NCBI GenBank assembly: GCA_964472675.1
Contig: CAYYLO010000002.1
Span: 27,530 to 91,529, forward strand
Direction of reading: 5' to 3'
From: 01-FULL-43-15b sp964472675
GTDB taxonomy: Bacteria; Patescibacteriota; Microgenomatia; UBA8517; UBA10165
DNA length: 64,000 nucleotides
The position numbers were made by a program, and so were the translations under genes. The notes beneath the pieces were generated by a model, which was not told where the DNA came from, searched no databases, and worked only from the letters and a program-made list of their open reading frames with translations. Shown here piece after piece: positions 24,344 to 33,953 of this stretch; position 1 is the first letter of the stretch, and each line of letters begins with the position of its first letter.

Positions 24344-25340
24344 TCAAGCAGTTAATTCTCTGAGCTTATCGTGAGTATGTTGGATACCAGACGGGTTCTG
24401 ATCCTCTGTATAGTAACCAAGTAGCCTTACGCCCAAAAATGCTTGGTAAACTTGCATTTTCTTGGGGAAATTTGAATCAAAAATATCTTTATTGGGATAT
24501 CCTCCTATCAACCAATCTAGTGTTACCTTGTCACTAGTAAAATAACCCCACCAGGCTAGATCTAGCACTGGATCACCCAAAAGCGTTTTCAAAGTCTATA
24601 ATACCTGTAATTTTCCTACCGTCTATCAAGAAATGTTTGGCGCTAACGTCTTGGTGAAGAAGGTGAGGTCGTACTCCCCGGTAAAGTGCGCGATTGTCTT
24701 CCAACACTGCTAACGCATCTTTCACTACCGAAGCATCCAGACCAGTAAGTCGTGCGTGTTCGAGGCATTCGTCAAGCTGTGTAGTCTGCTCAAGTACACA
24801 TTCTTCCCATGTTTGGAAGGGGCCCTGACCTCGTTCGTTTAACCATCCGAAACCCTGAGTTTTAACGCTGTGGATTTTCCCCAAAATTTTTCCAGCTTCT
24901 GCAAAATAATGACGAAAACTATTGGGGTCCTTCCTTATTTGGGGAACAAAGTCAGACAGAGGCGTTCCAGGTAGTCTTTCCTCAAAGCAAACAGTAATTT
25001 TTCTGCCATCTTGCGTAGCAGACTCAATCGCTAAGACTTCAGGGGCTGGCACTCCTTCTGCCTTAACTTGGTCAATGGCCCATCGTTCTTTTGCAAATCC
25101 AGGCCACTCAGAGCGAGAGATTCTTACAATAATCTTCCGACCCGACTCTGCTTCAAATCCGTATACTTCATGAACCTCGCCAGCAACAATTTTTTCCTTA
25201 CTTCCAGGAAGCAATATTCCCACCCCAACTTTTTCGGAAATACCCAAGATCAACTCGGTTGGTGTTTGCCAACGAGAGTGTTTCTCGGTAATAAAGTTTT
25301 GGTATTCTTTATGTCGCTGGGAAGAGTTGTCAGGACTCAT
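24344..25340 (-). pseudogene. aminoglycoside-phosphotransferase-like kinase, one frameshift
   Basis: Start at the ATG 25338-25340, 5 nt after TATACT. The first part ends at TGA just after IIDFENAFG. Removing one G from the TTTTGGG run at the junction (complement of about 24578-24584) continues with GDPVLDLAWWGYFTSDKVTL and a normal C-terminus, giving one protein of about 330 residues. Kinase features: ERLPGTPLSDF, catalytic loop HQDVSAKHFLID (Asp present, the usual Asn is His), metal-binding IIDFE. Either a recent frameshift or a homopolymer error. Target unknown (sugar, choline-like or drug). Confidence 0.75.
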
Positions 25341-25394
25341 AAAAAAGTATACCAAGAATTTATTTTGCAAGTTCTGGTAACATCTGGCAATGCG

Positions 25395-25574
25395 ATGGCA
25401 GAATTCATTCTGCTCATGCTAATTCCACCGAAGAATATTCTCACTCCAAAAATAAGCGAGCTACTGGCAGCTTTGGCCAAAACCGCTCAAGACGCCAAAG
25501 AAGAAATATTGAGGAAGCAAACACTGGACGCTATAGATCTCTGCTGGATAGAAATCACTCTGTTTTGCCTGTAA
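25395..25574 (+). CDS. possible small protein
   Basis: 59 residues. MAEFILLMLIPPKNILTPKI is followed by an amphipathic helix SELLAALAKTAQDAKEEILR. It fills an otherwise empty gap and overlaps the end of the convergent gene by 20 nt. No ribosome binding site is obvious, so the call is weak. Confidence 0.3.
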   Translation: MAEFILLMLIPPKNILTPKISELLAALAKTAQDAKEEILRKQTLDAIDLCWIEITLFCL

Positions 25575-26115
25575 GGAGTGCATCAATCACGTCATGAGGC
25601 AATGCAACTGCGTTAAGAAGGGCTTTGCGGACAATCCCTCCTGCCTCGCTGCCAATTTCATCAGCAGCATTAAGTGCCCCAAGAACTGCTTTTGTGGCCA
25701 AATGACCGGAATCGCTACCTATTTCATTGGCTGCATGAAGTGCGCCTTCAACTGAAGAAACTGCAACCTCTCCAACGTCTGCGCCAACACTTGAGGCGCC
25801 ACGAACTGTTCCCTTTGAAGCCTCCAAGGCAGCTTCACCAACATCTCCGCCCACTTCGGAAACTGCACTTACTGCCCCCGAAACTAGCCCTTTTGCACCA
25901 TTTGTTACTGAACCACCAACCTGAGAAACAGCGGATACTCCGTTTGAAACAACCTGAGAAACCATCCCCAAAGAGGCTCCGGCTACTTCCCCACCAGCTC
26001 TAAGCAATCCCACAACATTATCTTTAGTAACATTACGCGTAGTCGCAACAATATCGCCAGCGCCGGACACCAAAGATTCCAACGCACTCTTTAGCTCATC
26101 TGCAATATTTACCAT
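25555..26115 (-). CDS. low-complexity helical repeat protein
   Basis: 186 residues, rich in Ala, Gly, Val and Ser with regular acidic positions. It consists of repeats of roughly 18-22 residues, for example GGDVGEAALEASKGTVRGAS, GADVGEVAVSSVEGALHAAN and GSDSGHLATKAVLGALNAAD. Charges and small residues alternate as in LEA-like, phasin-like or apolipoprotein-like amphipathic helices that lie on lipid or polymer surfaces. No signal peptide. Function unknown. Confidence 0.7.
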   Translation of the reverse strand: MVNIADELKSALESLVSGAGDIVATTRNVTKDNVVGLLRAGGEVAGASLGMVSQVVSNGVSAVSQVGGSVTNGAKGLVSGAVSAVSEVGGDVGEAALEASKGTVRGASSVGADVGEVAVSSVEGALHAANEIGSDSGHLATKAVLGALNAADEIGSEAGGIVRKALLNAVALPHDVIDALLTGKTE

Positions 26116-26162
26116 CTTTATTTAAGATAACACTATTTAAAAACTCCTGTCAATACCCTAAA

Positions 26163-26666
26163 ATGGATCTAATGAACCTTCGTCTTCATCCTGATTATGT
26201 GCGAGCCATAATGTTTGGGGCAGAAGACGCGCTTATCTCAACAACGGGCTCAATCATCGGGTTAAGCGTCGGAGTAGAAACTAGAAATTTGATCATTATG
26301 GCCGCATTAGTTTACATAACTGTTGAGGGAGTTTCTATGGCCGCAGGACAATTTTTGAGCGAACGAACAGTTCATGAGATGGACAAAAGAAAACATACGG
26401 ACAACTTATACATGGGTTCGGGAGTGATGTTTCTGTCATACTTTTTAGCAAGCATGATTCCTCTTGCCCCATTTTTAGTACTTCCGGTCAAACCTGCTGC
26501 TTTTTCTGCCATAGTTTCTGCACTTTTGTTTCTTTTTACTCTTGGATATGTAAAAGGCAAGGCACTTTCTATTTCCTCAACCCGCAGCGGTCTGGAAATG
26601 TTATTTGTAGGTGGCCTGGCAGCATCAATCGGCGTTCTCGTAGGCTTCTTCTTGCGTGCAGTCTAG
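26163..26666 (+). CDS. VIT1/CCC1-family metal transporter-like protein
   Basis: 167 residues, shorter than many members. The first helix region FGAEDALISTTGSIIGLSVG carries the family signature of CCC1/VIT1 iron-manganese transporters (acidic residue followed by a small-residue motif). A second helix has EGVSMAAGQFLSERTVHEMD, the conserved cytoplasmic Glu-rich segment, though it is short here. Four membrane helices in total. Overlaps the convergent NUDIX gene by 4 nt. Confidence 0.8.
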   Translation: MDLMNLRLHPDYVRAIMFGAEDALISTTGSIIGLSVGVETRNLIIMAALVYITVEGVSMAAGQFLSERTVHEMDKRKHTDNLYMGSGVMFLSYFLASMIPLAPFLVLPVKPAAFSAIVSALLFLFTLGYVKGKALSISSTRSGLEMLFVGGLAASIGVLVGFFLRAV

Positions 26667-27325
26667 GAAAGGTAAGCCAATTCCCTAAAGAAAAACTTGT
26701 TCTTATTTTTACTCAAAAGCGCGAGGATATCGAAAAACCAAGGAACCGCTTCAGTCTTTGTCAGCTCATCTGGCTTGCTCCAGAAACAAACACCCAACTC
26801 TGAAGCATTTGTTAATTCTCCACGCAGATTACCTCCAACAAAAACATGCACCAGCATTTGGTTGACCACATCTGCCTTGTCGCAAATTGTTACGTAAACG
26901 TCGCCTTTGTGGGCAAGTTTTCCCTGCAAGCCAGTTTTCTCCTGCAACTCCCGGTTTGCGGCCTCTAAAACTTTTTCCCCAAAATGAAGTTTTCCATACG
27001 GAAAACCAACCAAGTTTAAGGTGGGTTGCCGCCAACTCCTGTACAAAAGAAACTCACCAGACGAGTTTTGACCTACAACCATAGTAACAATGCGAGGCTG
27101 AATTCTTCTGTCAAAAGTTTTCCAGCTAAGCTGACCCGCCATAATTAAACCGTTCTTGGTCAATCCATATTTCCCGTTAACTTTCTCAACTAAGCCGTCG
27201 TTTATAATTTGCTTTAGATGGTACATAAAACTGTTGCTTTCAACATCTACAGGTTTGAGTTTGGAAAAGGGAAGTTTTGAGGAAGTTATTAAGTTGGCAA
27301 GAATAAGGCGTCGAATCGGGTGCAT
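26663..27325 (-). CDS. winged-helix domain fused to NUDIX hydrolase
   Basis: 220 residues. Residues 1-65 form a winged helix-turn-helix (MYHLKQIINDGLVEKVNGKY), as in ArsR-like regulators. Residues 75-200 are a NUDIX domain with box GKLHFGEKVLEAANRELQEK, in which the second Glu of REUxEE is Lys. Combined NUDIX/HTH proteins often sense a nucleotide-sugar or NAD metabolite (NrtR-like), though the domain order here is reversed. Probably a regulator rather than a hydrolase. Confidence 0.78.
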   Translation of the reverse strand: MHPIRRLILANLITSSKLPFSKLKPVDVESNSFMYHLKQIINDGLVEKVNGKYGLTKNGLIMAGQLSWKTFDRRIQPRIVTMVVGQNSSGEFLLYRSWRQPTLNLVGFPYGKLHFGEKVLEAANRELQEKTGLQGKLAHKGDVYVTICDKADVVNQMLVHVFVGGNLRGELTNASELGVCFWSKPDELTKTEAVPWFFDILALLSKNKNKFFFRELAYLS

Positions 27326-27436
27326 ATCGCTTCACCAAGTATATTAGTCAAACATTTTTGACTCAATAGTTTGTTGACTAGTTTTTTTGCCGGTCTGCAT
27401 CTTACTCTGGTTTTGTACATTAACAAGGAGGCACTA

Positions 27437-28120
27437 ATGAGGATCGCCCAGTTGGGAAAGTGTGGAACCAAACTGCCAAAGAATGCCGGCGAAGCAGTCC
27501 TTGAATGGGACCACAGGGTTTCTGAGCCTCGACGGGAAGGACGCACCATTTTCTTACCTGCACACGGACCGGTTGAGTTCTACCCCCTTCAGGATGGTCG
27601 TCAATTCCTCGTTGTCGTCTGGGACAAAACAAGAAACAGCTACAACAGCGAGCCGCAATGGACGCACACCCTGCACTTCGGCGGTACCGACGAACAACCA
27701 TTTCTTGTTCAGATGGAACCAGCGGTACTAGACGAGCTCACTGGTGGCGAAGAAGCGTTCTATCAAACCCTTAAGCCCCCAACTGCAATCAGCATGGAAG
27801 AGGCGTTCGGCTATCCAGCAAAACGTCAGGGGGATTGGTTTGCAGTGCCGTTGCCGCCAACCGGAAACATTTCAACCCTACTGCACACCATCCAAACCCT
27901 TACGGGCAGACAAGGTCTATCAATCTCGTCAACATACGAGAACGGGACAGCTATTGGAAGCACTCGACACCGCGTGCACTTGGGCTGGCTGGCAACCGTA
28001 TCTCAACTTGTACTTGCTGAAGGGACATTGAAGGCACCCGACCACAACGATCTGGAACTGGCCGGACCGCACATCCTTATGCAAACTGCGCATCTTTCCA
28101 AGCCCCAGCAAGCCGACTAG
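27437..28120 (+). CDS. GC-rich orphan protein with strong Shine-Dalgarno
   Basis: 227 residues. AAGGAGG lies 7 nt before the ATG at 27437, which sets the start over a longer in-frame option. The sequence is soluble, rich in Gly, Thr, Pro and His; LVLAEGTLKAPDHNDLELAG near the end and HSRHR-like TRHRVHLGW stand out. GC content and codon choice are visibly unlike the neighbouring genes. Ends in a long GC hairpin. No family recognised. Confidence 0.68.
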   Translation: MRIAQLGKCGTKLPKNAGEAVLEWDHRVSEPRREGRTIFLPAHGPVEFYPLQDGRQFLVVVWDKTRNSYNSEPQWTHTLHFGGTDEQPFLVQMEPAVLDELTGGEEAFYQTLKPPTAISMEEAFGYPAKRQGDWFAVPLPPTGNISTLLHTIQTLTGRQGLSISSTYENGTAIGSTRHRVHLGWLATVSQLVLAEGTLKAPDHNDLELAGPHILMQTAHLSKPQQAD

Positions 28121-28142
28121 ACTGTCCTGGCCACCCATACTC

Positions 28143-28191
28143 ACGGCGGGGTAGATTGCAATTCCTACGAATTAATGCAATCCCCCGCCGT
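28143..28191 (+). terminator. long hairpin terminator of the 27437 gene
   Basis: ACGGCGGGG pairs with CCCCGCCGT, and an inner stem ATTGCA...TGCAAT with AATTC...GAATT extends it. No strong T tract follows. Confidence 0.6.
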
Positions 28192-28313
28192 CATTCTCTA
28201 AACCCCACAAGGCATTACCAAATCATTACTTTAATCTGCTCCTTTTTTAATCTGTTAAAAGTAGGATGTGCAAATCAAACAGCGATAATATTCCGGAGCT
28301 TAGGGTTAGTGAT

Positions 28314-28835
28314 ATGAACAAGACGTTTTTGCCAGTTGTGTTTTTGTTCTTGGCAGTTGCTTTTGCAAGTAGCGTGTCTTTTGTGGATGCTAAAGGTGAC
28401 GATGGGAACAAAGGTGGCGATCACAGGGATAGAAAAAAAGGCAAGCAGGATCAAGCTATGCCTCACCTTCCTCCCCTTGCTTCGACTTTGACTCCTCCTC
28501 AAGACTCTTCTCAAACCACAACTACAGCAATTGCAAAACCTGCTGCTTTAAAATCTCCAACCAATACTGCCGCACAAAAAACGAAACCAAAGATAGCCGC
28601 ACCAAAAAAAATTAGCGTAACCAAAGTTAAGCCGCCAATATTCTTCTTAAGCAAAGGAAGGGGGAATTTAAATTCATTTTACAAAACAACCACACTATCA
28701 CCCCAAACAACTAAAGATTTGACAATAACCGCCGCTTCCCTTTTTGGCCTTGGGCTTCTTTTTCTGGGCAAGGTAGATTACTTTTTGAGTTCACCAATAG
28801 CTTGGATCAAAGATTTCAAAAATGCAAAAATATGA
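28314..28835 (+). CDS. secreted/anchored Pro-Thr-Lys linker protein of the polysaccharide cluster
   Basis: 173 residues from the ATG at 28314. Signal peptide (FLPVVFLFLAVAFASSVSFV, cut near DAKG), then a highly charged GDDGNKGGDHRDRKKGK stretch and a Thr/Pro/Ala/Lys-rich unstructured region. A C-terminal membrane helix follows (LTITAASLFGLGLLFLG). Its stop overlaps the GH8 start by 4 nt, so it is the first gene of the operon running to at least 31536. Possibly a wall-spanning tether. Confidence 0.62.
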   Translation: MNKTFLPVVFLFLAVAFASSVSFVDAKGDDGNKGGDHRDRKKGKQDQAMPHLPPLASTLTPPQDSSQTTTTAIAKPAALKSPTNTAAQKTKPKIAAPKKISVTKVKPPIFFLSKGRGNLNSFYKTTTLSPQTTKDLTITAASLFGLGLLFLGKVDYFLSSPIAWIKDFKNAKI

Positions 28836-30016
28836 AGAAAATATTAGGGTTAACCTGTATCCTTTTGGCAACCTTAATTCTTGTGTATGTTATTTATAAT
28901 AAATCAGAAAATACTAAAACCACGCGTGCATTTTCAAATTACACACTGATTTCTTCGGCATGGGAAAAATACAAAGGTCAGTTCATTCAAAATGACGGCC
29001 GTATCATAGATTACAGCCAAAGCGCTATCACTACTTCTGAGGGGCAAAGCTACGCCCTGCTGCGGGCAGTATGGTCAGACGACAAAGACGCGTTTGATAT
29101 AGTCTGGAAATGGACAAAAGAAAATTTAAAAAGAAAGGACGATAACCTCTTTGGCTGGAAATGGGGACAGCGCCAGGACAAAACTTTTGGTTTTCTGGAA
29201 AATGGCGGCGAAAATAGCGCATCTGACGCGGACACAGATATAGCACTGAGCTTAATTTTGGCCGGACGGCGTTGGGGAGACCAATCCTACATTGAACAGG
29301 CAAAGCCAATTTTGGCAGACATTTGGGCAAAAGAAGTAGTAAGTTTTAAGGGAAAAAACTATTTATCTGCAGGAAATTGGGCAAATTTGCCAGGAGAAAT
29401 CGTCTTAAATCCTTCATATTTTTCACCTTACGCCTGGCGTTTATTTGCTCAAGTAGAAACCACAAGTAGTACCCGCGACTGGAACAGTCTTGTTGATCCC
29501 GCCTATACCATATTAGAAACAACCAGAGATAGTAAATTGGACAAAGCAAGCGCAGTTGGTCTACCGCCTGATTGGATTAGTATCGACAAATTAACCGGTG
29601 AACTAAAAATCCCAACTATTGCCGGTTTGACTACCAATTATTCATACGATGCCATGCGTATCCCCTGGCGGATAGCAGTAGACTACCAGTGGAATAAAGA
29701 AGAACGTTCTCTAAATTACCTTCTTTCAGCTTTCAAAAAATTAAGAGACGATTATTTGCAAACCGGCAAACTGGGAACTTCATACTCTCACGAAGGCAAC
29801 ATAATTAACCACACCGAATCACCACTCATGTACTCAACAGCTCTAGGTTATTTTAAATCTACTGACTCCAACCTTGCCAAAAAAACCTATCAGGAAAAAA
29901 TAATTCAGCTTTACTCAAACGACACAAACTCATTTAAAGAAGAGATTCCTTATTACGAACAAAATTGGTTGTGGTTTGGCGCAGCATTATATAACAACCG
30001 CATTATTCCTTTTTAA
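28832..30016 (+). CDS. GH8 endoglucanase (BcsZ-like), membrane-anchored
   Basis: 394 residues from the ATG at 28832. N-terminal anchor (ILGLTCILLATLILVYVIY), then a GH8 alpha6/alpha6 barrel. Catalytic acid Glu lies in TTSEGQSYALLRAVW and the conserved Asp in SASDADTDIALSLI, both hallmarks of GH8; GWKWGQ and MRIPWRIAVDYQW are further family segments. In bacterial cellulose systems the GH8 BcsZ trims or edits the polymer. It sits 5 nt before the synthase-like gene, the same partnership as bcsZ with bcsA. Confidence 0.9.
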   Translation: MKKILGLTCILLATLILVYVIYNKSENTKTTRAFSNYTLISSAWEKYKGQFIQNDGRIIDYSQSAITTSEGQSYALLRAVWSDDKDAFDIVWKWTKENLKRKDDNLFGWKWGQRQDKTFGFLENGGENSASDADTDIALSLILAGRRWGDQSYIEQAKPILADIWAKEVVSFKGKNYLSAGNWANLPGEIVLNPSYFSPYAWRLFAQVETTSSTRDWNSLVDPAYTILETTRDSKLDKASAVGLPPDWISIDKLTGELKIPTIAGLTTNYSYDAMRIPWRIAVDYQWNKEERSLNYLLSAFKKLRDDYLQTGKLGTSYSHEGNIINHTESPLMYSTALGYFKSTDSNLAKKTYQEKIIQLYSNDTNSFKEEIPYYEQNWLWFGAALYNNRIIPF

Positions 30017-30021
30017 ATCGT

Positions 30022-31536
30022 ATGCAGAATCCTGTTATCCTTTCGGCAAAAGTACCCAAGACATTACTGGTAATAAACTTTCTGGTTGGAGTTTTTTATA
30101 TCTTGTGGTGGTTTAGCTTCCAGCAAGTTGGCAGTTGGGTTTTGTATCTATTACTCTTGGCAGGTGAAATATACCATTTAATTGTTGCCTTTCTTTTTTG
30201 GTTTACCCTTTGGCCCAAAGAAATCGAGCGCCTTGGGCCGGACCCTTTATACAAACCGTCTGTTGGCATTTATATAACAGGTTGCGGTGAAACGGTAGAC
30301 GTTGTAGAAAAAACTGCAATTGCCGCCCGTGACTTAAATTACGAAAACCACAAAGTTTATCTCTTAAACGACGGGAAAGTTGCCAACAAAGATAATTGGC
30401 AGGAAATTGCGTTGCTGGCGGCCAACTTGGGAATACGCTGCATTACAAGAGACGTTCCTGGAGGCGCAAAAGCAGGAAATATAAATAACGCTCTTAAAAA
30501 TACTTTTGGAGAAATTATAGTTATTTTTGATGCCGACATGGTGCCGCATGAAGACTTTCTGGAAAAAACTATTTACCATTTCAAAAAGCAGCAAGTTGGT
30601 TTTGTGCAAACCCCGCAATACTATCAAAACTTTGCCAAAAACGACGTATCAGGCGGGGCATGGGAACAACAGGAGCTCTTTTTTGGGCCAATACTGGCCG
30701 GTAAAGAAAAAAGTAATGCAGTATTTATTTGCGGAACAAATGTTGCCATCAGAAGAAATGCCCTGCTATCAGCAGGGGGAATGTGTGAAACTAACATTGC
30801 CGAAGACTTCATCACTTCATTGTTAATCCACGAAAAAGGTTGGGTATCTGTCTATGTTCCGGAAGTTTTAGCAGAAGGCTTAGCGCCTGAGGACTTGTTG
30901 TCTTACTTTAAACAACAGCTTAGGTGGGCACGCGGGTCTTTGGAGGTTTTGTTCCGCTTCAATCCAATTTTTAAAAATCTCTCGCTATCTCAAAAGTTTC
31001 AATACCTTGGTTCTGCTCTCTACTATCTAAATGGGCTTATTATAGCCATTGATGCTCTTGCTCCATTAATTTTTTTCTTCACAGGCGTCTCTCCAGTAAC
31101 ATCTGCCACAACCTTGTTTGCTCTCTTTTTTATACCATTTATGCTTCTGAATTTGTTTACTCTTTATCTTGCGTCGGGAAACAGGGTCACTTTTCGGGCC
31201 CTGGCATTTTCCCAGGCCAGTTTTGCGCTGCAGCTACAAGCGTTGGCTTCCATAATAACAAACCAGAAAATGGGTTTTTCTGTAACTCCCAAAAAAGCTC
31301 TTGAGGGTAATTTTCTTTCTATAGTTTATCCCCACCTTGCCTACATAGGAATTGCAATGCTTGGTTTTGGTTTCGCACTGCATAGAGAAGGTCTAACCCC
31401 TTCTGTTGTTACTAACCTGGCCTGGGTAATGTTTAATGTTTTCCTTCTTTTACCTTTTATTTCTGTTGCTTATCCCTGGGAAAAGATCTTCACCAACGCA
31501 AAACTGTCATTCCCGCGCATACGGGCATCCAATTAA
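30022..31536 (+). CDS. cellulose-synthase-like GT2 glycosyltransferase
   Basis: 504 residues. Two N-terminal membrane helices, a GT-A domain and four or more C-terminal helices. Processive-GT motifs in order: LLNDGK, VIFDADMVPHEDF (DxD), AEDFITS (TED position, here AED), QQLRWARGSLE (QxxRW). No PilZ domain, so no direct c-di-GMP control as in BcsA. The last residues (LSFPRIRASN) and the stop codon come from a palindromic repeat. It probably makes a beta-glucan-like polymer with the GH8 gene. Confidence 0.9.
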   Translation: MQNPVILSAKVPKTLLVINFLVGVFYILWWFSFQQVGSWVLYLLLLAGEIYHLIVAFLFWFTLWPKEIERLGPDPLYKPSVGIYITGCGETVDVVEKTAIAARDLNYENHKVYLLNDGKVANKDNWQEIALLAANLGIRCITRDVPGGAKAGNINNALKNTFGEIIVIFDADMVPHEDFLEKTIYHFKKQQVGFVQTPQYYQNFAKNDVSGGAWEQQELFFGPILAGKEKSNAVFICGTNVAIRRNALLSAGGMCETNIAEDFITSLLIHEKGWVSVYVPEVLAEGLAPEDLLSYFKQQLRWARGSLEVLFRFNPIFKNLSLSQKFQYLGSALYYLNGLIIAIDALAPLIFFFTGVSPVTSATTLFALFFIPFMLLNLFTLYLASGNRVTFRALAFSQASFALQLQALASIITNQKMGFSVTPKKALEGNFLSIVYPHLAYIGIAMLGFGFALHREGLTPSVVTNLAWVMFNVFLLLPFISVAYPWEKIFTNAKLSFPRIRASN

Positions 31537-31587
31537 CTGTCATCTCGAACGACAGTGAGATATCTCTCGTCTTCGACTCGAGATGAC
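31505..31587. repeat. two abutting GTCAT palindromic repeats
   Basis: First copy GTCATTCCCGCGCATACGGG overlaps the end of the synthase-like gene. Second copy starts GTCATCTCGAACGACAGTGAG and ends CTCGAGATGACA. Confidence 0.75.
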
Positions 31588-31610
31588 ACCAAAGTGGAGA
31601 AAATCAAAAA

Positions 31611-33116
31611 ATGTTTACTAAACAATCGTTATTTACATTTTCAGGAATTGCTTTGGCAATTATTTTTTCCTTGACTTTAGGCTTCTTTACGCTATCTTTC
31701 CAATCAATTCGACTTGATGAATCACAATCTTTGTGGATGTCGGGAAAATCTTTACCAGTATTACTAAAACTTACAGCAGAAGATGTTCATGTCCCTTTAT
31801 ATGGAATCTTATTGCATTTTTGGATTCAAATTTTTGGCAACAATATCTCCTCAGCTCGAATGCTGTCTTTGATATTTTCACTAATAACAATCCCCATACT
31901 CTACAAAGTAACCAGAGAAGCCAGCACCCCTGCAATAGCTATCGGAACAATATTGCTTTATTCTTTTTCCCCATTTATCGTTTGGTATACAACCGAAGCA
32001 AGAACTTACGCCTTATTTACTTTTATCACAACCATAAACCACTTTTATTTTTTACGTCTATTGCAAAGTGGCGGCAATGAAGGAAAAATGGGGTATTTTT
32101 TAAGCAGCCTTTTTGGTTTTTATACCCATTATTTCTTTATTCTGCTTGCCGCAACCCAAAGCCTGTTTTTGTTTGGAACAGCAATTTACAACAGACTCGA
32201 GAAAACAGGCGGTAAAGAAATCGAGGTTCCCAGCCTGAAATTATTCCTAAAACAAATTGCTATTTTGGGAGTTGCATTCTCTTTTCTTATCCCCTGGATT
32301 TATTACTTTGTTACTTTAGGAGCAGGAGCAGCCACTTCTCCTCAGATTCCTCCGCCAACAAGTTTTAACATCTTCCAGGTTTTTTTTAATTTTATCTTTG
32401 GTTTTCAAAGTCAAAATTTTCAATCATTTGCCATCTCTCTTTGGCCGCTGGCATTAATATTTTTATTCTTCATTTTTACAAAAAGACAGCTTATCGGAGT
32501 TAAAAGTATTGCCTATTTTGTAGCTGCAACTTTTATACCCATCAGCATAGCATTCGCCGTCTCTTTTATAAGGCCAGTTTTTCTCTCACGCTACTTAATA
32601 CTGGTAACCCCAACACTTTTTATTATCATAGGTTGGGCAATTGTTAATTATCCCCGGCATATCTCGTCAATTTTTTTGGCTTTTTCTGTTGTAGCCATGC
32701 TGGGCGCCAGCACTTACCAAAATATTTCAGCCAATACTACCGTAAGAGAAGACTACAGGTCTGTTGGATCATATCTTGCCCAGGATGCTGCAGCTCAGGA
32801 TATTGTCGCAGTTTCTGCACCTTTTACAATTTATCCTATTGAATATTCTTACAATGGCAATGCCAAACTTGTAACCATTCCAGAATGGAACCGCTACACT
32901 CAGGGAGCTATCCCCCAATTTTCGGAAAGTGCATTAAAAGCTCAAGTTGAAAAATATAGAAACACATATCAGAGAATTTTTGTGGTCCTTTCTTACGACC
33001 AAGGTTACCAGGAAAAAATTAGAAGTTATTTTGATAATAACTACGAACTATTAAGCCAAAGAGAATTCCCCTACAACATTTCCGTCAGAATCTACAAATT
33101 ACGGTATTCATATTAG
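31611..33116 (+). CDS. GT-C family membrane glycosyltransferase (PMT/ArnT-like)
   Basis: 501 residues with about ten membrane helices. The first external loop has RLDESQSLWMSG and EDVHVPLYGILLHFW, the acidic motif and following helix typical of polyprenyl-phosphate-sugar-using GT-C enzymes. VWYTTEARTYALFTF is a second family signature. A soluble C-terminal domain of about 120 residues ends the protein. It would glycosylate a lipid or protein outside the membrane. It follows the GH8/GT2 genes after the repeats. Confidence 0.85.
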   Translation: MFTKQSLFTFSGIALAIIFSLTLGFFTLSFQSIRLDESQSLWMSGKSLPVLLKLTAEDVHVPLYGILLHFWIQIFGNNISSARMLSLIFSLITIPILYKVTREASTPAIAIGTILLYSFSPFIVWYTTEARTYALFTFITTINHFYFLRLLQSGGNEGKMGYFLSSLFGFYTHYFFILLAATQSLFLFGTAIYNRLEKTGGKEIEVPSLKLFLKQIAILGVAFSFLIPWIYYFVTLGAGAATSPQIPPPTSFNIFQVFFNFIFGFQSQNFQSFAISLWPLALIFLFFIFTKRQLIGVKSIAYFVAATFIPISIAFAVSFIRPVFLSRYLILVTPTLFIIIGWAIVNYPRHISSIFLAFSVVAMLGASTYQNISANTTVREDYRSVGSYLAQDAAAQDIVAVSAPFTIYPIEYSYNGNAKLVTIPEWNRYTQGAIPQFSESALKAQVEKYRNTYQRIFVVLSYDQGYQEKIRSYFDNNYELLSQREFPYNISVRIYKLRYSY

Positions 33117-33125
33117 ACCTAAACC

Positions 33126-33944
33126 ATGATGCTTCTTGTGTCAGGAGCCGTGCTACTTATAATTTCCTGGGTTATCGCCTGGAACCACAATTTACCTTTC
33201 TCGGAGCATTCTTTCCCTTTCTTATGGCTGGGATATATCTTAACTGCCAACGGCTTAAGCCTTGCCATTTTGGGGCATTCACTTCTAACAAAATTGAGGT
33301 GGCATTTTGTTCTTCTTTTCTTGTTCTCAATTCCTTTTTGGTGGATTTTTGAGGCGGCAAACCAACTGGTGAACAACTGGCATTATGTGTTGCCCCATCC
33401 GGTCTCTCAAATAGAATATCTCCTCCGCGCCTCACTTAGTTTTTCGACAGTGATACCTGCTGTACTCTCAACAGCCTATTTTATAAACAGCTTCCTGCAA
33501 AAAACATGGCTTAATTCGGGCAAAAAATTTGCAGTTTGTAACTACTGCGCACTTGTCGCGTTTATCACAGGCGTTATTTCATTCTTTTTATTGTATAAAT
33601 TTCCTACCTTTTCCTTTCCGCTCGTCTGGCTAAGTCTAGTCCTGGTTGCAGAACCGTTAAACTTTTCCTTGGGTATTCCTTCGTGGCTATCTCAAATTTC
33701 CAAAGGCAAGTGGGCATTTTTTGTCTCAGCCGCTTTGGGCGCCTTGATTTGCGGATTTTTTTGGGAACTTTGGAACTATTATTCAGCTCCTAAATGGGTT
33801 TATGTTCTTCCCCGTTTATCATACTTTAAAGTTTTTGAGATGCCGATTCTTGGCTATTTAGGGTACCTACCATTTGGCCTGGAAGTTTACTCTTTTACCA
33901 TGCTTTGTTTGGGAATTTTAAAAAAGTTTTTGGGTGTGGTATAG
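33126..33944 (+). CDS. polytopic membrane protein, unknown
   Basis: 272 residues with seven to eight hydrophobic helices. Two similar aromatic motifs stand out, PFWWIFEAANQLVNNWHYVL and FFWELWNYYSAPKWVYVLP, pointing to an internal duplication around a conserved Glu and Asn-Trp/Tyr. I know of such proteins as uncharacterised membrane families but cannot name one. 9 nt after the GT-C gene, so probably in the same transcript. Confidence 0.65.
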   Translation: MMLLVSGAVLLIISWVIAWNHNLPFSEHSFPFLWLGYILTANGLSLAILGHSLLTKLRWHFVLLFLFSIPFWWIFEAANQLVNNWHYVLPHPVSQIEYLLRASLSFSTVIPAVLSTAYFINSFLQKTWLNSGKKFAVCNYCALVAFITGVISFFLLYKFPTFSFPLVWLSLVLVAEPLNFSLGIPSWLSQISKGKWAFFVSAALGALICGFFWELWNYYSAPKWVYVLPRLSYFKVFEMPILGYLGYLPFGLEVYSFTMLCLGILKKFLGVV

Positions 33945-33953
33945 TCCAATATC

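Noticed and set aside
25674..26003. 109-residue Leu/Arg/Gln-rich frame on the plus strand
   Set aside because: Antisense shadow of the Ala/Val-rich repeat protein at 25555-26115; composition follows from the complement.
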